Shown here one piece after another: positions 43,493 to 52,418 of a stretch of DNA of 64,000 nt. A model generated the notes under the pieces. It saw only the letters and a program-made list of their open reading frames with translations. It searched no databases and had not been told where the DNA came from. Each line of letters opens with the position of its first letter. Within the stretch, counting starts at the first letter, position 1. The stretch is taken from NCBI GenBank assembly GCA_963749905.1, contig CAVVOF010000003.1, positions 558,001 through 622,000 of the forward strand. The letters run 5' to 3'. A program made the translations under genes and the position numbers. The stretch is from UBA10649 sp963749905 (GTDB taxonomy: Bacteria; Actinomycetota; Actinomycetes; S36-B12).

Positions 43493-43807
43493 TCATCCGG
43501 CCTTCCTGACGAGTTGCTCCAACGCCTCCCGCGCCAGTGCCGACACCGAGGTCCCGCGCTCCGCTGCGAGGCGCTCGGCCCGTTCTCGCACTGATGGGGA
43601 CAGCCGGAACGTCACCTGCGGCGAGGTGCCCGAACCTCCCGCCAGAGACGGCCGGCCGGCCTTCCGCGGGAAGGTGATCTCCACGCCTTCAAGAGCCGCG
43701 TCGTCATCCTCGAACTCCTGCGCCAGGCGGGCGGCATCGGCCTCGGTGATCACCTCGCCGTCTGGCGTCGTCCATGCCGTGGTCTTCGCTGCCTTCTTGC
43801 GGCTCAT
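43493..43807 (-). CDS. Antitoxin, ribbon-helix-helix type
   Basis: 104 residues; ATG 43807 overlaps the toxin stop (ATGA). The N-terminus is charged (MSRKKAAKTTAWTTPDGEVI), the middle basic (FPRKAGRPSLAGG) and the C-terminal ribbon-helix-helix is clear: SPQVTFRLSPSVRERAERLA then GTSVSALAREALEQLV. It would bind DNA and the toxin encoded just upstream. It differs from most antitoxins in following rather than preceding its toxin, an order seen in BrnTA-like systems. Confidence 0.82.
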   Translation of the reverse strand: MSRKKAAKTTAWTTPDGEVITEADAARLAQEFEDDDAALEGVEITFPRKAGRPSLAGGSGTSPQVTFRLSPSVRERAERLAAERGTSVSALAREALEQLVRKAG

Positions 43808-44064
43808 CGCTTCGCCTCCTCGTACAACGTCCGCCATTTCGGTCGCAGGTCCATCGCGTGGATCACCAGCAGTCCCTTGTCCGTACGCACCGCCATCACC
43901 TCGAGCGCCCGGCCGGACTCGTCGTCCCCGACGAACACGAGTCGCTCCTGCCGTCCATGCTCAGCAGGCAGAACCGCTTCCGCTACCGGGTCCGCGAGGA
44001 CCTGTCGGACCCGTGCCCGCCCGATTCGGTGCTTGCGCGCCGACTGGGTGAACTCGATCAACAC
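43804..44064 (-). CDS. Toxin of a BrnT-like type II system
   Basis: 86 residues: MLIEFTQSARKHRIGRARVR, QVLADPVAEAV, RLVFVGDDESGRALEVMAVR and VIHAMDLRPKWRTLYEEAKR. The short alpha/beta fold with a C-terminal LR..WR.LYEEA motif resembles toxins of the BrnT/RelE-like group that cleave mRNA. The assignment rests on the small size, fold pattern and the overlapping antitoxin. It lies within the 2.7-kb cassette between the tRNA-Lys fragments. Confidence 0.75.
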   Translation of the reverse strand: MLIEFTQSARKHRIGRARVRQVLADPVAEAVLPAEHGRQERLVFVGDDESGRALEVMAVRTDKGLLVIHAMDLRPKWRTLYEEAKR

Positions 44065-44136
44065 TCACCTATTTTGCACGACATAATTGATGGTGTCTAG
44101 AGAAGGTCTGGCGCCTCGACGTCTGACGCCCGGCGA

Positions 44137-45060
44137 TCAGGCGGTACCAGTCTCGGCCCTGTTCGCGTTACGACGGACGTCCGTCGCGACGCGACTCCAG
44201 AGCTGCTGCGGCAGGTCGTGCCCCACTCCTGCCAGTTCCACGTAACTGGCGCACTGGATCCGCTTCGCGGTAACGCGTCCTCCGCGCGTTCGGACGATGG
44301 GGTCTGCGTCGCCGTGCATCACGAGTGTCGGCTTGTCCAGGGCGCTGAGCTTGGGCCCGTGCCACTGAGCACCGATCTGGCGGCTCTGCGCCTTCGTGTC
44401 CCGAGGTCCACTGTCCACCTGCCGCTCGATCCACTCTCGGGCCGCAGCCTCGTCGAACGGGTAGGCGGGCGACGCCACGCCCCGGGCCACCGCAAGACTC
44501 GCCGCGATGTCCCCGTCTCGGCCCTCGGCGAACTTCATCCGGGCGAGCTTGGCGAGCAGTCCGAAGCGCACGTAGCCCGCCACGGCAAGGCCTGACACAT
44601 CACTGGGGACAGCGGCCGAGGTGGTGAGGGACAGGACGCGATCCGGGTGCCGGAGCGCGATTCGTTGGGCGATCGTTCCGCCCATCGAGTGACCGAACAC
44701 ATGGGCCTTCGGCCAGCCGAGTGCGTCCATCACCGCGATAGCGTCATCGGTCATGTCCTCAGCGGTGTAGGCGCCGCCCCTCTTGCCGAACAGCGCCGCG
44801 AATGGGTTGCCCGTGGAGGTGTCGGGCATGCGGGTCGATTCACCCGCGTCGCGCTGGTCGTACCGGGCAACATCGAAGCCCTGCCGCGCGAACTCCAAGG
44901 CCAGTCCCAGCGGCCACCAGAAGCGCGAGGTCCCGAGCCCCATCACCAGCAGCAGAGGATCTCCCGTCGCGCCGGCGAGCCGGTCATACGCCAAGTCGAC
45001 ATCGCCGTTGTGGGCGTATGCCGTCGGCGTCCAGGCGTCGCCGTGCACGTCGTCGGTCAT
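44137..45060 (-). CDS. Alpha/beta-hydrolase
   Basis: 307 residues from ATG 45060. The catalytic layout is classic: LLLVMGLGTSRFWWPLGLAL (oxyanion), DVARYDQRDAGES, nucleophile elbow VFGHSMGGTIAQRIAL with Ser, MHGDADPIVR with Asp, and GVGHDLPQQLW with His. The family includes esterases and lipid-signal hydrolases. It is divergent from a TetR gene, with a 25-bp operator between the two starts, so the pair is probably co-regulated. Confidence 0.88.
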   Translation of the reverse strand: MTDDVHGDAWTPTAYAHNGDVDLAYDRLAGATGDPLLLVMGLGTSRFWWPLGLALEFARQGFDVARYDQRDAGESTRMPDTSTGNPFAALFGKRGGAYTAEDMTDDAIAVMDALGWPKAHVFGHSMGGTIAQRIALRHPDRVLSLTTSAAVPSDVSGLAVAGYVRFGLLAKLARMKFAEGRDGDIAASLAVARGVASPAYPFDEAAAREWIERQVDSGPRDTKAQSRQIGAQWHGPKLSALDKPTLVMHGDADPIVRTRGGRVTAKRIQCASYVELAGVGHDLPQQLWSRVATDVRRNANRAETGTA

Positions 45061-45077
45061 GGGACTCCACTCGCTCA

Positions 45078-45102
45078 ATACTGCGATCAGTGTTCGCAGT
45101 AT
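45078..45102. promoter_or_regulatory. TetR-type operator
   Basis: ATACTGCGA (45078-45086) and TCGCAGTAT (45094-45102) are perfect 9-bp arms around TCAGTGT. The site lies in the 80-bp space between the divergent hydrolase and TetR starts. It probably controls both. Confidence 0.75.
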
Positions 45103-45140
45103 ATGCTGCCAGACTGCGAGCGACAGACAAAGGGGGCCAG

Positions 45141-45836
45141 GTGACCGAGCCGTCCAGTATCTGGCTGCGCCCCGAGCGCGGGACCCGTGGACCCGCATCA
45201 CGGTGGACCCGTTCCGACCTCGCCCGGGCCGCCATCGCGCACGCAGACGAGCATGGCCTCTCCGCGGTCACCATGCGGTCGATGGCACAGGCCATGGGCA
45301 CGGCCCCTGCATCGCTCTACCGCGCAGTCCGGTCTCGAGCTGAACTTCTGGAACTCATGGTGGACCACGTCATCGGCGAGTTCACCTACCGACCGGCACT
45401 TGTCGGCTCCGGAGCGCACGGCCTGATGGATCTATCGGGGCAGGCGCGGGCCATCTACCGGCGCCACCCCTGGATGACCGAAGCCCACGCCGGCCAGGGC
45501 GTCCTCGGCCCGAACGCGATCACCTACCTCGACTGGGCTCTCTCGACGCTCACCGCATCGGCCCTCCAGAGCCAGCAGAAGCTCGAAGCCGTCGGCGTGC
45601 TTTCCGCCCTCGTGCGCATGCTGGTCGCCAACGAGCTGGAGGATGCGCGTGCAAGCAGAGCCAGCCGTGACTGGCAGACAGCCACAGCCGCGCACCTCAC
45701 GGCGAGAGCACAAGACGGCCAGCACCCACACCTCGCATCAGTCCTGGCTGCCGCGGTGACCGAACCTCACCACACCAATGACCTGTTCGATCGAGTTGTT
45801 CAACGCGCCATCACGGGACTACTGGCCGATGCCTGA
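45141..45836 (+). CDS. TetR-family transcriptional regulator
   Basis: 231 residues from GTG 45141, preceded by AAAGGGGG. The helix-turn-helix is WTRSDLARAAIAHADEHGL, VTMRSMAQAMGTAPASLYRA, and the C-terminal half (TYLDWALSTLTASALQSQQK) fits the TetR_C subgroup of tetracycline-type repressors. It is divergent from the hydrolase gene, with the 25-bp operator between them. It probably represses the hydrolase and itself. Confidence 0.88.
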   Translation: MTEPSSIWLRPERGTRGPASRWTRSDLARAAIAHADEHGLSAVTMRSMAQAMGTAPASLYRAVRSRAELLELMVDHVIGEFTYRPALVGSGAHGLMDLSGQARAIYRRHPWMTEAHAGQGVLGPNAITYLDWALSTLTASALQSQQKLEAVGVLSALVRMLVANELEDARASRASRDWQTATAAHLTARAQDGQHPHLASVLAAAVTEPHHTNDLFDRVVQRAITGLLADA

Positions 45837-45948
45837 AACCTACGGATGGCGCATTCGCCGGTATCGCGCCAGCGGACGACATCCGAGCCCACCCAGGCGC
45901 ACCGTGGCCCACGGAGGTCAGTCCTAGCCCCAGTCCAGCCGTCGGATC

Positions 45949-45977
45949 GGTACGTTTGGGGCTAAGCGTGGGGCTAA
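45949..45977. repeat. Arm-type repeat, copy 2
   Basis: GGTACGTTTGGGGCTAA with a second GGGGCTAA, differing from 43432-43460 at two positions. Here it precedes the tRNA-Lys fragment by 38 bp, whereas copy 1 follows its fragment. Confidence 0.65.
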
Positions 45978-46015
45978 GACCCATGAACATGCCTGCGAGC
46001 CATCTCGCAATCTCT

Positions 46016-46084
46016 GAAACCTGTTGCAGCGCAACGACTTTCGAGAGTGGGTCGCCGGGGGCTCGAACCCCGAACCTACGGATT
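46016..46084 (-). repeat. tRNA-Lys(TTT) 3'-fragment direct repeat, copy 2
   Basis: 69 bp matching 43273-43339. On the minus strand the anticodon loop CTTTTAA is also present just beyond the repeat, so this copy keeps anticodon TTT, then AATCCGTAGG, T-arm and acceptor. The D-arm half is absent, so it is not a working tRNA gene. It is the right end of the cassette 43.27-46.08 kb. Confidence 0.82.
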
Positions 46085-46488
46085 AAAAGGTTGCCGAGGT
46101 CCTTTCCGACTATGAGGGAAATCGTTGTGTACCAACGATCTCCGCGTCAGCGAGACCCACCCTGAACCGCCGAGAACCGCGGGGAAAGGGCTACGGAAAG
46201 GGCTAGGAAACAGATCCCCCATGCGCCCAGCACATCACCCGACTCAACTGAGGGACCGACGGTGCCCGCGTCCTTCGGCGAGGTTCTAACTGCTCTCACA
46301 ACATGCGATCCCACAGCTGCAGACCGACTTCGTTGACCTTCGTGAACTGCTTGGCGCGACCTACGCAATACCAGCCGTTCCCAGCCCCCTAGGACCACGC
46401 CCATACCCGTGCACACTCCGGCATACCCCGCCATCCTCGGTCATACGCACGCCATGTTCCGGGGCATATCCGGGGCATCTTGACGCGC
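46085..46488. other. Non-coding stretch with decayed attachment-like sequence
   Basis: No gene is evident. The segment GTACCAACGATCTC at 46129 echoes GTACCAACGCATCTC at 43384, and a GGGAAAGGGCTA/GGAAAGGGCTA doublet at 46181-46208 resembles the GGGGCTAA arm repeats. It reads as a third, more decayed attachment region. Confidence 0.5.
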
Positions 46489-46587
46489 TCACACTCGTCC
46501 ATCGACCTTCGTCTCGGCCAGCGTCCGCCTGATCTCCCGTGCCCGCTGGGCGATCAACGAGGTCGAGATGTGCCGGGAAGTTCGGCG
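46489..46587 (-). pseudogene. C-terminal fragment of an unidentified gene
   Basis: Read on the minus strand, 33 codons run RRTSRHISTSLIAQRAREIR then RTLAETKVDGRV to a stop at 46489. They lie in the same frame as, and directly after, the TAG stop of the small basic protein. The helical, charged sequence looks like the end of a real protein rather than chance, but the family is not recognised. It may have been joined here by a deletion. Confidence 0.35.
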
Positions 46588-46803
46588 CTAGATGCGCCGG
46601 CGGCCACGACCCGGTGACACGGCCGCTCCGACCACTGCGGCCTTGGCGACCGGGGACGGACCGGGCGACACGGCTGCTCCGACTACCGCGGCCTTAGCGA
46701 CCGGGGACGGGCCGGGCGAAGCAGCGGCCGATACGACCGCGACTTTGGCCACCGGTCCACCAACAACCCCCGCGCGTCCTACTCGTGCTGGCCTGAGCGG
46801 CAT
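46588..46803 (-). CDS. Small basic protein paired with DUF6325-like protein, copy 2 (tandem repeats)
   Basis: 71 residues starting MPLRPARVGRAGVVGGPVAK, one base after the DUF6325 stop (TGACATG). Three repeats follow, of the form PVAKxAVVxAAxSPGPS (about 16 residues each), and the end is RGRRRI. The repeated Val/Ala-rich block is hydrophobic and Pro-punctuated. Copy 1 at 33648-33809 has one such block and a charged tail instead, so this copy has expanded. Confidence 0.65.
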   Translation of the reverse strand: MPLRPARVGRAGVVGGPVAKVAVVSAAASPGPSPVAKAAVVGAAVSPGPSPVAKAAVVGAAVSPGRGRRRI

Positions 46804-46804
46804 G

Positions 46805-47260
46805 TCATTCCCCTTCGCTCGTTGCGCTATCAGCTTCGATCGAGGCAATGATCGCCTGGATCGGGATCCTTCCATTGGCGATCAGCTGACCGCCAGAACG
46901 CCGGGCCGCCGATGCGAACGGTGCGGCCCACAGGTTCTCCCAGACCAAGACGCCGGCCACACTTCCTGGCTCCATCGCCGCCGCGAAGTGCTCGACGTCC
47001 TCCGCCGCCAGCAGTTCGGCGAGCTCGGCCTCCAGGGCCTGGAGCGGCCCGAGGTCAGCCACGTCCTCGAGCTCGATCGCATCGACCGTTCCGTCGTCGT
47101 TCTTGGTCAGGATGAGCACGTCGATCAGTCGGATCGTGCCGGACTCGACCAACGCGACGAGTTCCGCAGCCATCTCCCCGGTAAAGCTGCTCGCGCCCGC
47201 CGGAAACTCCACGACGAGGTAGTCCACGGGGCCGAGCTCATAGAGATTGGTGTCAGTCAT
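46805..47260 (-). CDS. DUF6325-like protein, copy 2
   Basis: 151 residues from ATG 47260. It is close to copy 1 at 33176-33646 throughout: LGPVDYLVVEFPAGASSFTG, IRLIDVLILTKNDDGTVDAI, MEPGSVAGVLVWENLWAAPF, GGQLIANGRIPIQAIIASIE. Acidic and cytoplasmic; function unknown. The downstream small gene and the one-base junction are also conserved, so the pair is inherited as a unit. Confidence 0.8.
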   Translation of the reverse strand: MTDTNLYELGPVDYLVVEFPAGASSFTGEMAAELVALVESGTIRLIDVLILTKNDDGTVDAIELEDVADLGPLQALEAELAELLAAEDVEHFAAAMEPGSVAGVLVWENLWAAPFASAARRSGGQLIANGRIPIQAIIASIEADSATSEGE

Positions 47261-47419
47261 CAGCAGTTCCCATCACTGGCCGGTTCACGCGGGAGAGCTC
47301 TTGCAACGTACCTCATCCCCACGGGCATTCCTGCCTCAAGCGAGGCGCATTTGCAGGGACGTGCGGCACGCATGATGGAGTACGCGGACCGCTGTCTGAG
47401 GGCGATGGCGTCGCTCACG

Positions 47420-49103
47420 TCACTTCAGGATGGCGTGGGACAGCATGCCGCCGGAGATGACCCGGGCGTCGAACCCGTTCTGCTGCAGGCATCGCGTCGC
47501 GGTGTAGGCGCGCTGCCCGGAACGGCACAGCACCAGGATCTCCCGGTCCGACGGCAACTCACTAAGCCGCGAGCGCAGCTCGCCGATCGGGATGTTGACC
47601 GATCCGGCAACTCCTTCGACGGCGAGCTCGACCGGCTCCCGCACGTCGAGGATGAATGCGTCAGGGGTGTCAGCCCAGTGCCGTAGTGGCATATCGCCGC
47701 GCAGCACGCCGGCGGCGATCATGCCGGCGAAGTTGACCGGGTCCTTGGCGCTGCCGAAGGGTGGGGCGTAGCAGAGTTCGGCCTCTTCGAGGTCGTACAC
47801 GGTCGCGCCCACCTGGATGGCGAGTGCCAGCGTGCTGATGCGCTTGTCGACGCCGTCCTGGCCGACGGCCTGTGCGCCCAGGAGCCGTCCGTCGGACTTG
47901 CGGAAGATGACTTTCATCGCGATGGGCTTGGCGCCGGGGTAGTAGCCGGCGTGGGAGTTCGGGTAGAGGTAGACCTTCTCGTAGTCGTCATCGCCGAGGC
48001 GCTTCAGCGTCTTCTCGGTGGCCCCGGTCCAGGCGACCGCCGACCCGAACAGTTCGATGATCGAGGTGCCCTGGGTGCCGCGGAAGATCGAGTCGCGCCC
48101 GGCGATGACGTCGGCGGCGATGCGTGCTTGCCGGTTCGCCGGGCCCGGCGAGTGCGATCAGGCTCCACTCCCCTGTGACGAAGTCGCGCACCTCGATGGC
48201 GTCGCCGACGGCGAAGATGTCCGGGTTGCTGGTGCGCATGTGCTCGTCGACGCGGATACCTCCGCGCTCACCGATCTCGATCCCGGCCATGCGGGCCAGA
48301 GTCGTGTCCGGGCGGACGCCCAAGGCGAGGATGACCAGATCGGCGGGGTACACCGCGCCCGAGGCCGTCGTGACCTTCAGGGAGTCATCATCGGCCTGCT
48401 CGAATGAGGCGACTCCATCGCCGGTGACGACGTGCACTCCGTGCTGCTCCAGGAAGTCCGCCACCAGCGCGCCGTACTCCGCGTCCAGCGGAGTGAGGAC
48501 CTGCTCGGCGAGTTCGATGACGGTGACGTCGAACCCGCGCTGGGTGAGGTTCTCAGCCATCTCCAGGCCGATGAAGCCGCCACCCACGACGACTGCGTGC
48601 CGCTGGGGTCGTACGGTCTGGAACCCGGAGTACTTCTCCATACCCGTAAGGAAGCTCGTCCCGCGCTCGATCCACTGGCGGATCTCGCGGGCGTCCGGCA
48701 CGGTGCGAACCTGGAAGATGCCGGGCAGGTCGATGCCGGGGATCGGGGGGCGGACGGATGCCGCGCCGGGAGACAGGACGAGGGTGTCGTAGGTCTCGGT
48801 GGTCACGGTGCCCGTGGCGACGTCACGCAGCTGGACCGTCTTGTCAGCCGGGGACACGCTGGTCATCTCGCAGCCGGTGCGGCAGTCGACGTTGAACTGG
48901 CTGCGGAAGAGCTGTTCGTTGGCGACGAGCAGGTCGGACTCGTGCTCGATGACGCCGCCCACGTGGTAGGGCAGGCCGCAGTTCGCGTAGGACACGTATG
49001 GCCCCCGCTCGACCATGAGGATCTCGGCGTTCTCGTCGAGCCGGCGCAGCCGCGCCGCGCACGAGGCTCCGCCTGCGACACCGCCGACGATGATGACCTT
49101 CAC
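47420..49103 (-). pseudogene. CoA-disulfide-reductase-like flavoprotein with rhodanese domain, one frameshift
   Basis: From ATG 49103: VIIVGGVAGGASCAARLRRL (FAD site), SYANCGLPYHVGG with the active Cys, VVVGGGFIGLEMAENLTQRG (NAD site), PDIFAVGDAIEV. At about 48139 an extra base breaks the frame after IALAGP. The next frame resumes at NRQARIAADV and runs through FRKSDGRLLGAQAVGQDGVD to a C-terminal rhodanese domain (FILDVREPVELAVEG, VLCRSGQRAYTATR with Cys). Intact homologues reduce CoA disulfide or persulfides. The second part could be translated alone from ATG 47917. Confidence 0.85.
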
Positions 49104-49161
49104 TGATTCACTCCCTGTTTGTTGTGGTGCCTGGCCTGTCGGGGGTTGGTGGCGGATCGGC

Positions 49162-49408
49162 TAGTCGACGGTCCACGGGTCGAACCAGCCGCCGTAGTCT
49201 GCGACGAGCCTGTCCGCCTGCTCCGGGCCCCATGATCCGCGCGGCTACTCACCGCCCATCTCGGCGAAGGTCACGTCGAGCTGGATCGGGACGGCCGCGA
49301 CGGCGTCGGCTCGCGGGCGTCAGGATCTCGCCGGGCGTCCAGGATCTCGCCGGTGATCCCGAAGATGACGAGAACGTCGGCTCCGGCACTCGTCCGGTTG
49401 TCCGTCAT
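49162..49408 (-). pseudogene. zwf: Glucose-6-phosphate dehydrogenase remnant, internally deleted
   Basis: Three separated pieces of Zwf can be read on the minus strand. The N-terminus is from ATG 49408 (ADVLVIFGITG, the Rossmann motif). An internal piece near 49250-49310 reads ADAVAAVPIQLDVTFAEMGG. The C-terminus near 49162-49243 reads GSWGPEQADRLVADYGGWFD and ends TVD. A normal gene is about 1.4-1.5 kb, so over 80 per cent has been lost. A short direct repeat (CGAGATCCTG, at about 49321-49347) lies at one junction. It cannot make an enzyme. Confidence 0.75.
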
Positions 49409-49630
49409 CGAACACGACCCCCTCTGCCTCGACTTCGCGGAGTGCCCTGACTTAGCGCCTTCCCCACCTCACCTCGTGACACTACGCCCGAGGTTTCCCG
49501 CGCGGCTCACCCGCCGCCGATGATTTCCGGTACCCAGCGTCCGGTACGACGGACCGACGGGGAGGTCTCGTGCCATCGACGGACTCGACGTCTTCACCCC
49601 GTGTTCACTCAGGAGTTGACTCTACCACTA

Positions 49631-50125
49631 CTAGTGGCTGATGGCGACCTTCAGGCCCACGAGCGCGATCCCCAGGAAGCCGGTGAAGGCGACCGCGAGC
49701 AGCAGCCGAAAGCCCACGACTCCTGCGTCGCGGCTGATGCGATAGCCCTCGATGAGGAGTACGGCGGTGTTGACGTACAGGGCCCACTGCGTGGCCGTGC
49801 TGGCGGGCAGCCCGGCGAGAGCGGCGAGGATCAACACCCCAAGCGGCAGGAAGGACACGGTGATCAGCGGAAGGCCGTCACGCGCAATGACGCTGGCCGT
49901 CCGGGGAGTCAGGACGTGCCTTTCAACCGCCCGTTCAGCCATGAGGTGGACGTAGGTCTCCGCCAGCCAGTACACGACAAGGGTCGCAAGCACGGAGAGC
50001 GCGATGATCCACACGCGGTCGTCGGCCCCGGAGGTGGCCAGGACCGCGGCGCCGATGATGAGCCCGTACAACGCCGAAGCCCGTCTGCGATGTGAATCGT
50101 GCTGCACCTCAACCTCGGCACCCAT
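49631..50125 (-). CDS. Small multi-pass membrane protein, unknown
   Basis: 164 residues from ATG 50125; an earlier in-frame start at 50167 adds 14 residues. Four to five hydrophobic segments are seen: ALYGLIIGAAVLATSG, VWIIALSVLATLVVYWLAET, LITVSFLPLGVLILAALAGL, ALYVNTAVLLIEGYRIS and LLLAVAFTGFLGIALVGLKV. The motif YWLAETYVHLMAER between helices 2 and 3 carries conserved-looking charged residues. No family was recognised. It is divergent from the glgX-like gene. Confidence 0.65.
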   Translation of the reverse strand: MGAEVEVQHDSHRRRASALYGLIIGAAVLATSGADDRVWIIALSVLATLVVYWLAETYVHLMAERAVERHVLTPRTASVIARDGLPLITVSFLPLGVLILAALAGLPASTATQWALYVNTAVLLIEGYRISRDAGVVGFRLLLAVAFTGFLGIALVGLKVAISH

Positions 50126-50258
50126 GGACACGCGGGCAGTCTGCCACTGGCGACTCCGCAGGGTCATCCCCGCGGGCTGATGCTGGACCCCCCATCAGCA
50201 CTTCACCTCCATGAGGGACATCATGGACGGTGCACCCGTTCGCGCCGGAGGAGTCCCG

Positions 50259-52396
50259 ATGCCCGTGCTTCCTGGACGACCGCTGCCCCTCGGCGTGGAA
50301 CTCACCACCACGGGTGCGTACGTCTCCCTCGTATCCGCCAGCGCAGACGCGGTCACCCTGTGCCTGATCGCGGACGACGGCGCGGAGGAGCGGCTGCCCC
50401 TCACGCAGCGTGACTTCGGGGTGTGGCACGGCTTCGTTCCCGGCCTGCTGCGCCGGGCAGCGGTACGGCTTCCGCGTGGACGGCCCGTACGACCCCGCGC
50501 GGGGGCTGCGCTTCGACCCCAGACAAGCTCCTACTCGATCCGTACGCCCGGGCCATCACCGGCGACGTCAGCTACGGACCCGAGATCTACGGCTACGCGC
50601 AGGACGATCCGTCGCACCACAGCGGCCTCGACTCCGCCGGCAGCGTCCCGGTGGGCATCATCGTCGACACGGGCCTTCGACTGGGGCGCCGACGACCATC
50701 CGAGGACTCCGCTCGCTGACTCGATCATCTACGAGGTGCACGTCAAGGGCTTCACGATGCAGCATCCCGATGTTCCGGCGGCCTTGCGCGGAACCTATGC
50801 AGGGCTGGCACACCCGGCGGCACTTCAGCATCTCGTCGACCTCGGGGTCACCGCGGTCGAACTGCTGCCCGTCCACCACTCCGTGACCGAGCCGTCGGTC
50901 CACGCGCACGGGCTGGTGAACTACTGGGGGTACAACACGCTGGGGTTCTTCGCCCCGCACGCCGCCTACTCCGCGGCCGTGCGGGCCGGCCGCCCCGGCG
51001 GTCAGGTCGCGGAGTTCAAGTCGATGGTCCAGGCACTGCACGCTGCCGGCCTCGAGGTCATCCTCGATGTGGTGTTCAACCACACCGCCGAGGCCGGCGC
51101 GGAGGGACCGACGCTGTCCTTCCGGGGCCTGGACAACACCCACTACTACCGACTTGACCCTTCAGATCCCGCCAGGTACGTGGACACGACCGGCTGCGGG
51201 AACTCCCTCGACGCCGACTCGGTCGTCGTCCTGCGCCTGATCATGGACTCGCTGCGGTACTGGGTCCAGGAGATGCACGTCGACGGCTTCCGGTTCGACC
51301 TGACCCCGACGCTGGGGAGGGAGTCCGGCGTCTTCGAGCGAACGGCGTCCTTCTTCGACATCATCGCCCAGGATCCCGTCCTGTCGCTGGTCAAGCTCGA
51401 TCGCCGAGCCCTGGGACGTCGGGCAGGGCGACTCCTATGACATCGGACGGTTCCCCGCCCTGTGGAGCGAGTGGAACGGCGCCTACCGCGACACCGTCCG
51501 GGACTTCTGGCGCGGCACCGCCGGGCAGCTACCCTCCTTCGCGACTCGTGTCACCGGCTCGTCCGACCTGTACGGAGGGTGGCTTCGCCGCCCGACCGCA
51601 TCCGTCAACTTCATCACCGCCCACGACGGCTTCACGCTGCGCGACCTGGTCTCCTACAACACCAAGCACAACGAGGCCAACCTCGAGGACAACGCTGACG
51701 GCACCGAACGACAACCGCTCGTCGAACTGCGGGATCGAGGGCCCGACCGACGACCCGAGCGTCCTCGCATCGCGCTCACGCCAGCAGCGGGCCCTCCTCA
51801 CAACCCTGCTCACGTCATTCGGAGTGCCGATGATGCTGGGGGGCGACGAAATGGGACGAACCCAGCAGGGCAACAACAACGCCTACTGCCAGGACACACC
51901 CCTCGCATGGTTCGACTGGGAGTCCCTCGACGCCGAACTACTCGCCTTCACCCGCCGGCTCATCCGGCTGCGGCGCGAGCACCCGGTCCTGCGGCGCAAT
52001 CGATTCCTCACTGGTGCTGACGCCGGGCACGTCTCCTGGTTCACGCCCGCCGGGACGGAGATGACTCCGGCCAACTGGGACGACCCGAACGCACGCGCGA
52101 TCGTGATCCACCTGGATGGGCACGACGCTCCAGACACAGCGGCCGACGGCAGTCCTGCGCTCGACGACGACCTGCTCATCTGCGTCAACGGCTGGCGGGA
52201 GCCACTGACCATGGCTATCCCGGCATCGCTCCCGGCGGCGCGTTGGACTCGCCTCATCGACACCCACGACCCAGCATCCGGGGAGTCCGCGATACCGCCA
52301 GCCGCCGGGCATCCACTGGACCGCTCTGACTCCCTCGTCATCGCCGACCGGTCGATCATCGTGCTGCGTGGCGCGAGGATCGACACCGCCGCATGA
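50259..52396 (+). pseudogene. glgX: Glycogen debranching enzyme, GH13 (GlgX-like), five frameshifts
   Basis: ATG 50259 follows GGAGGAG. Conserved GlgX pieces appear in order across frames: PLGVELTTTGAYVSLVSASA, YGFRVDGPYDPARGLRFDP, KLLLDPYARAITGDVSYG, LADSIIYEVHVKGFT, VILDVVFNHTAEAG, MHVDGFRFDLTPTLG (nucleophile Asp), IAEPWDVG (acid Glu), VNFITAHDGFTLRDLVSYNT, MMLGGDEMGRTQQGNNNAYC. Shifts are near 50449, 50521, 50672, 51399 and 51706, each cured by removing one base. The enzyme would cut alpha-1,6 branches of glycogen, but as read it cannot be made. Confidence 0.88.
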
Positions 52397-52418
52397 CCGA
52401 GACGAAGGCGTGACACAT

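Noticed and set aside
46016..46130. Complete tRNA-Lys gene
   Set aside because: Only the anticodon loop, T-arm and acceptor 3' half are present; no D-arm or 5' acceptor strand can be found beyond the anticodon.
50259..52396. Programmed ribosomal frameshifting in the glgX-like gene
   Set aside because: Five separate shifts in one gene, without slippery sites or common structure, are better explained by insertions in the DNA or the read.
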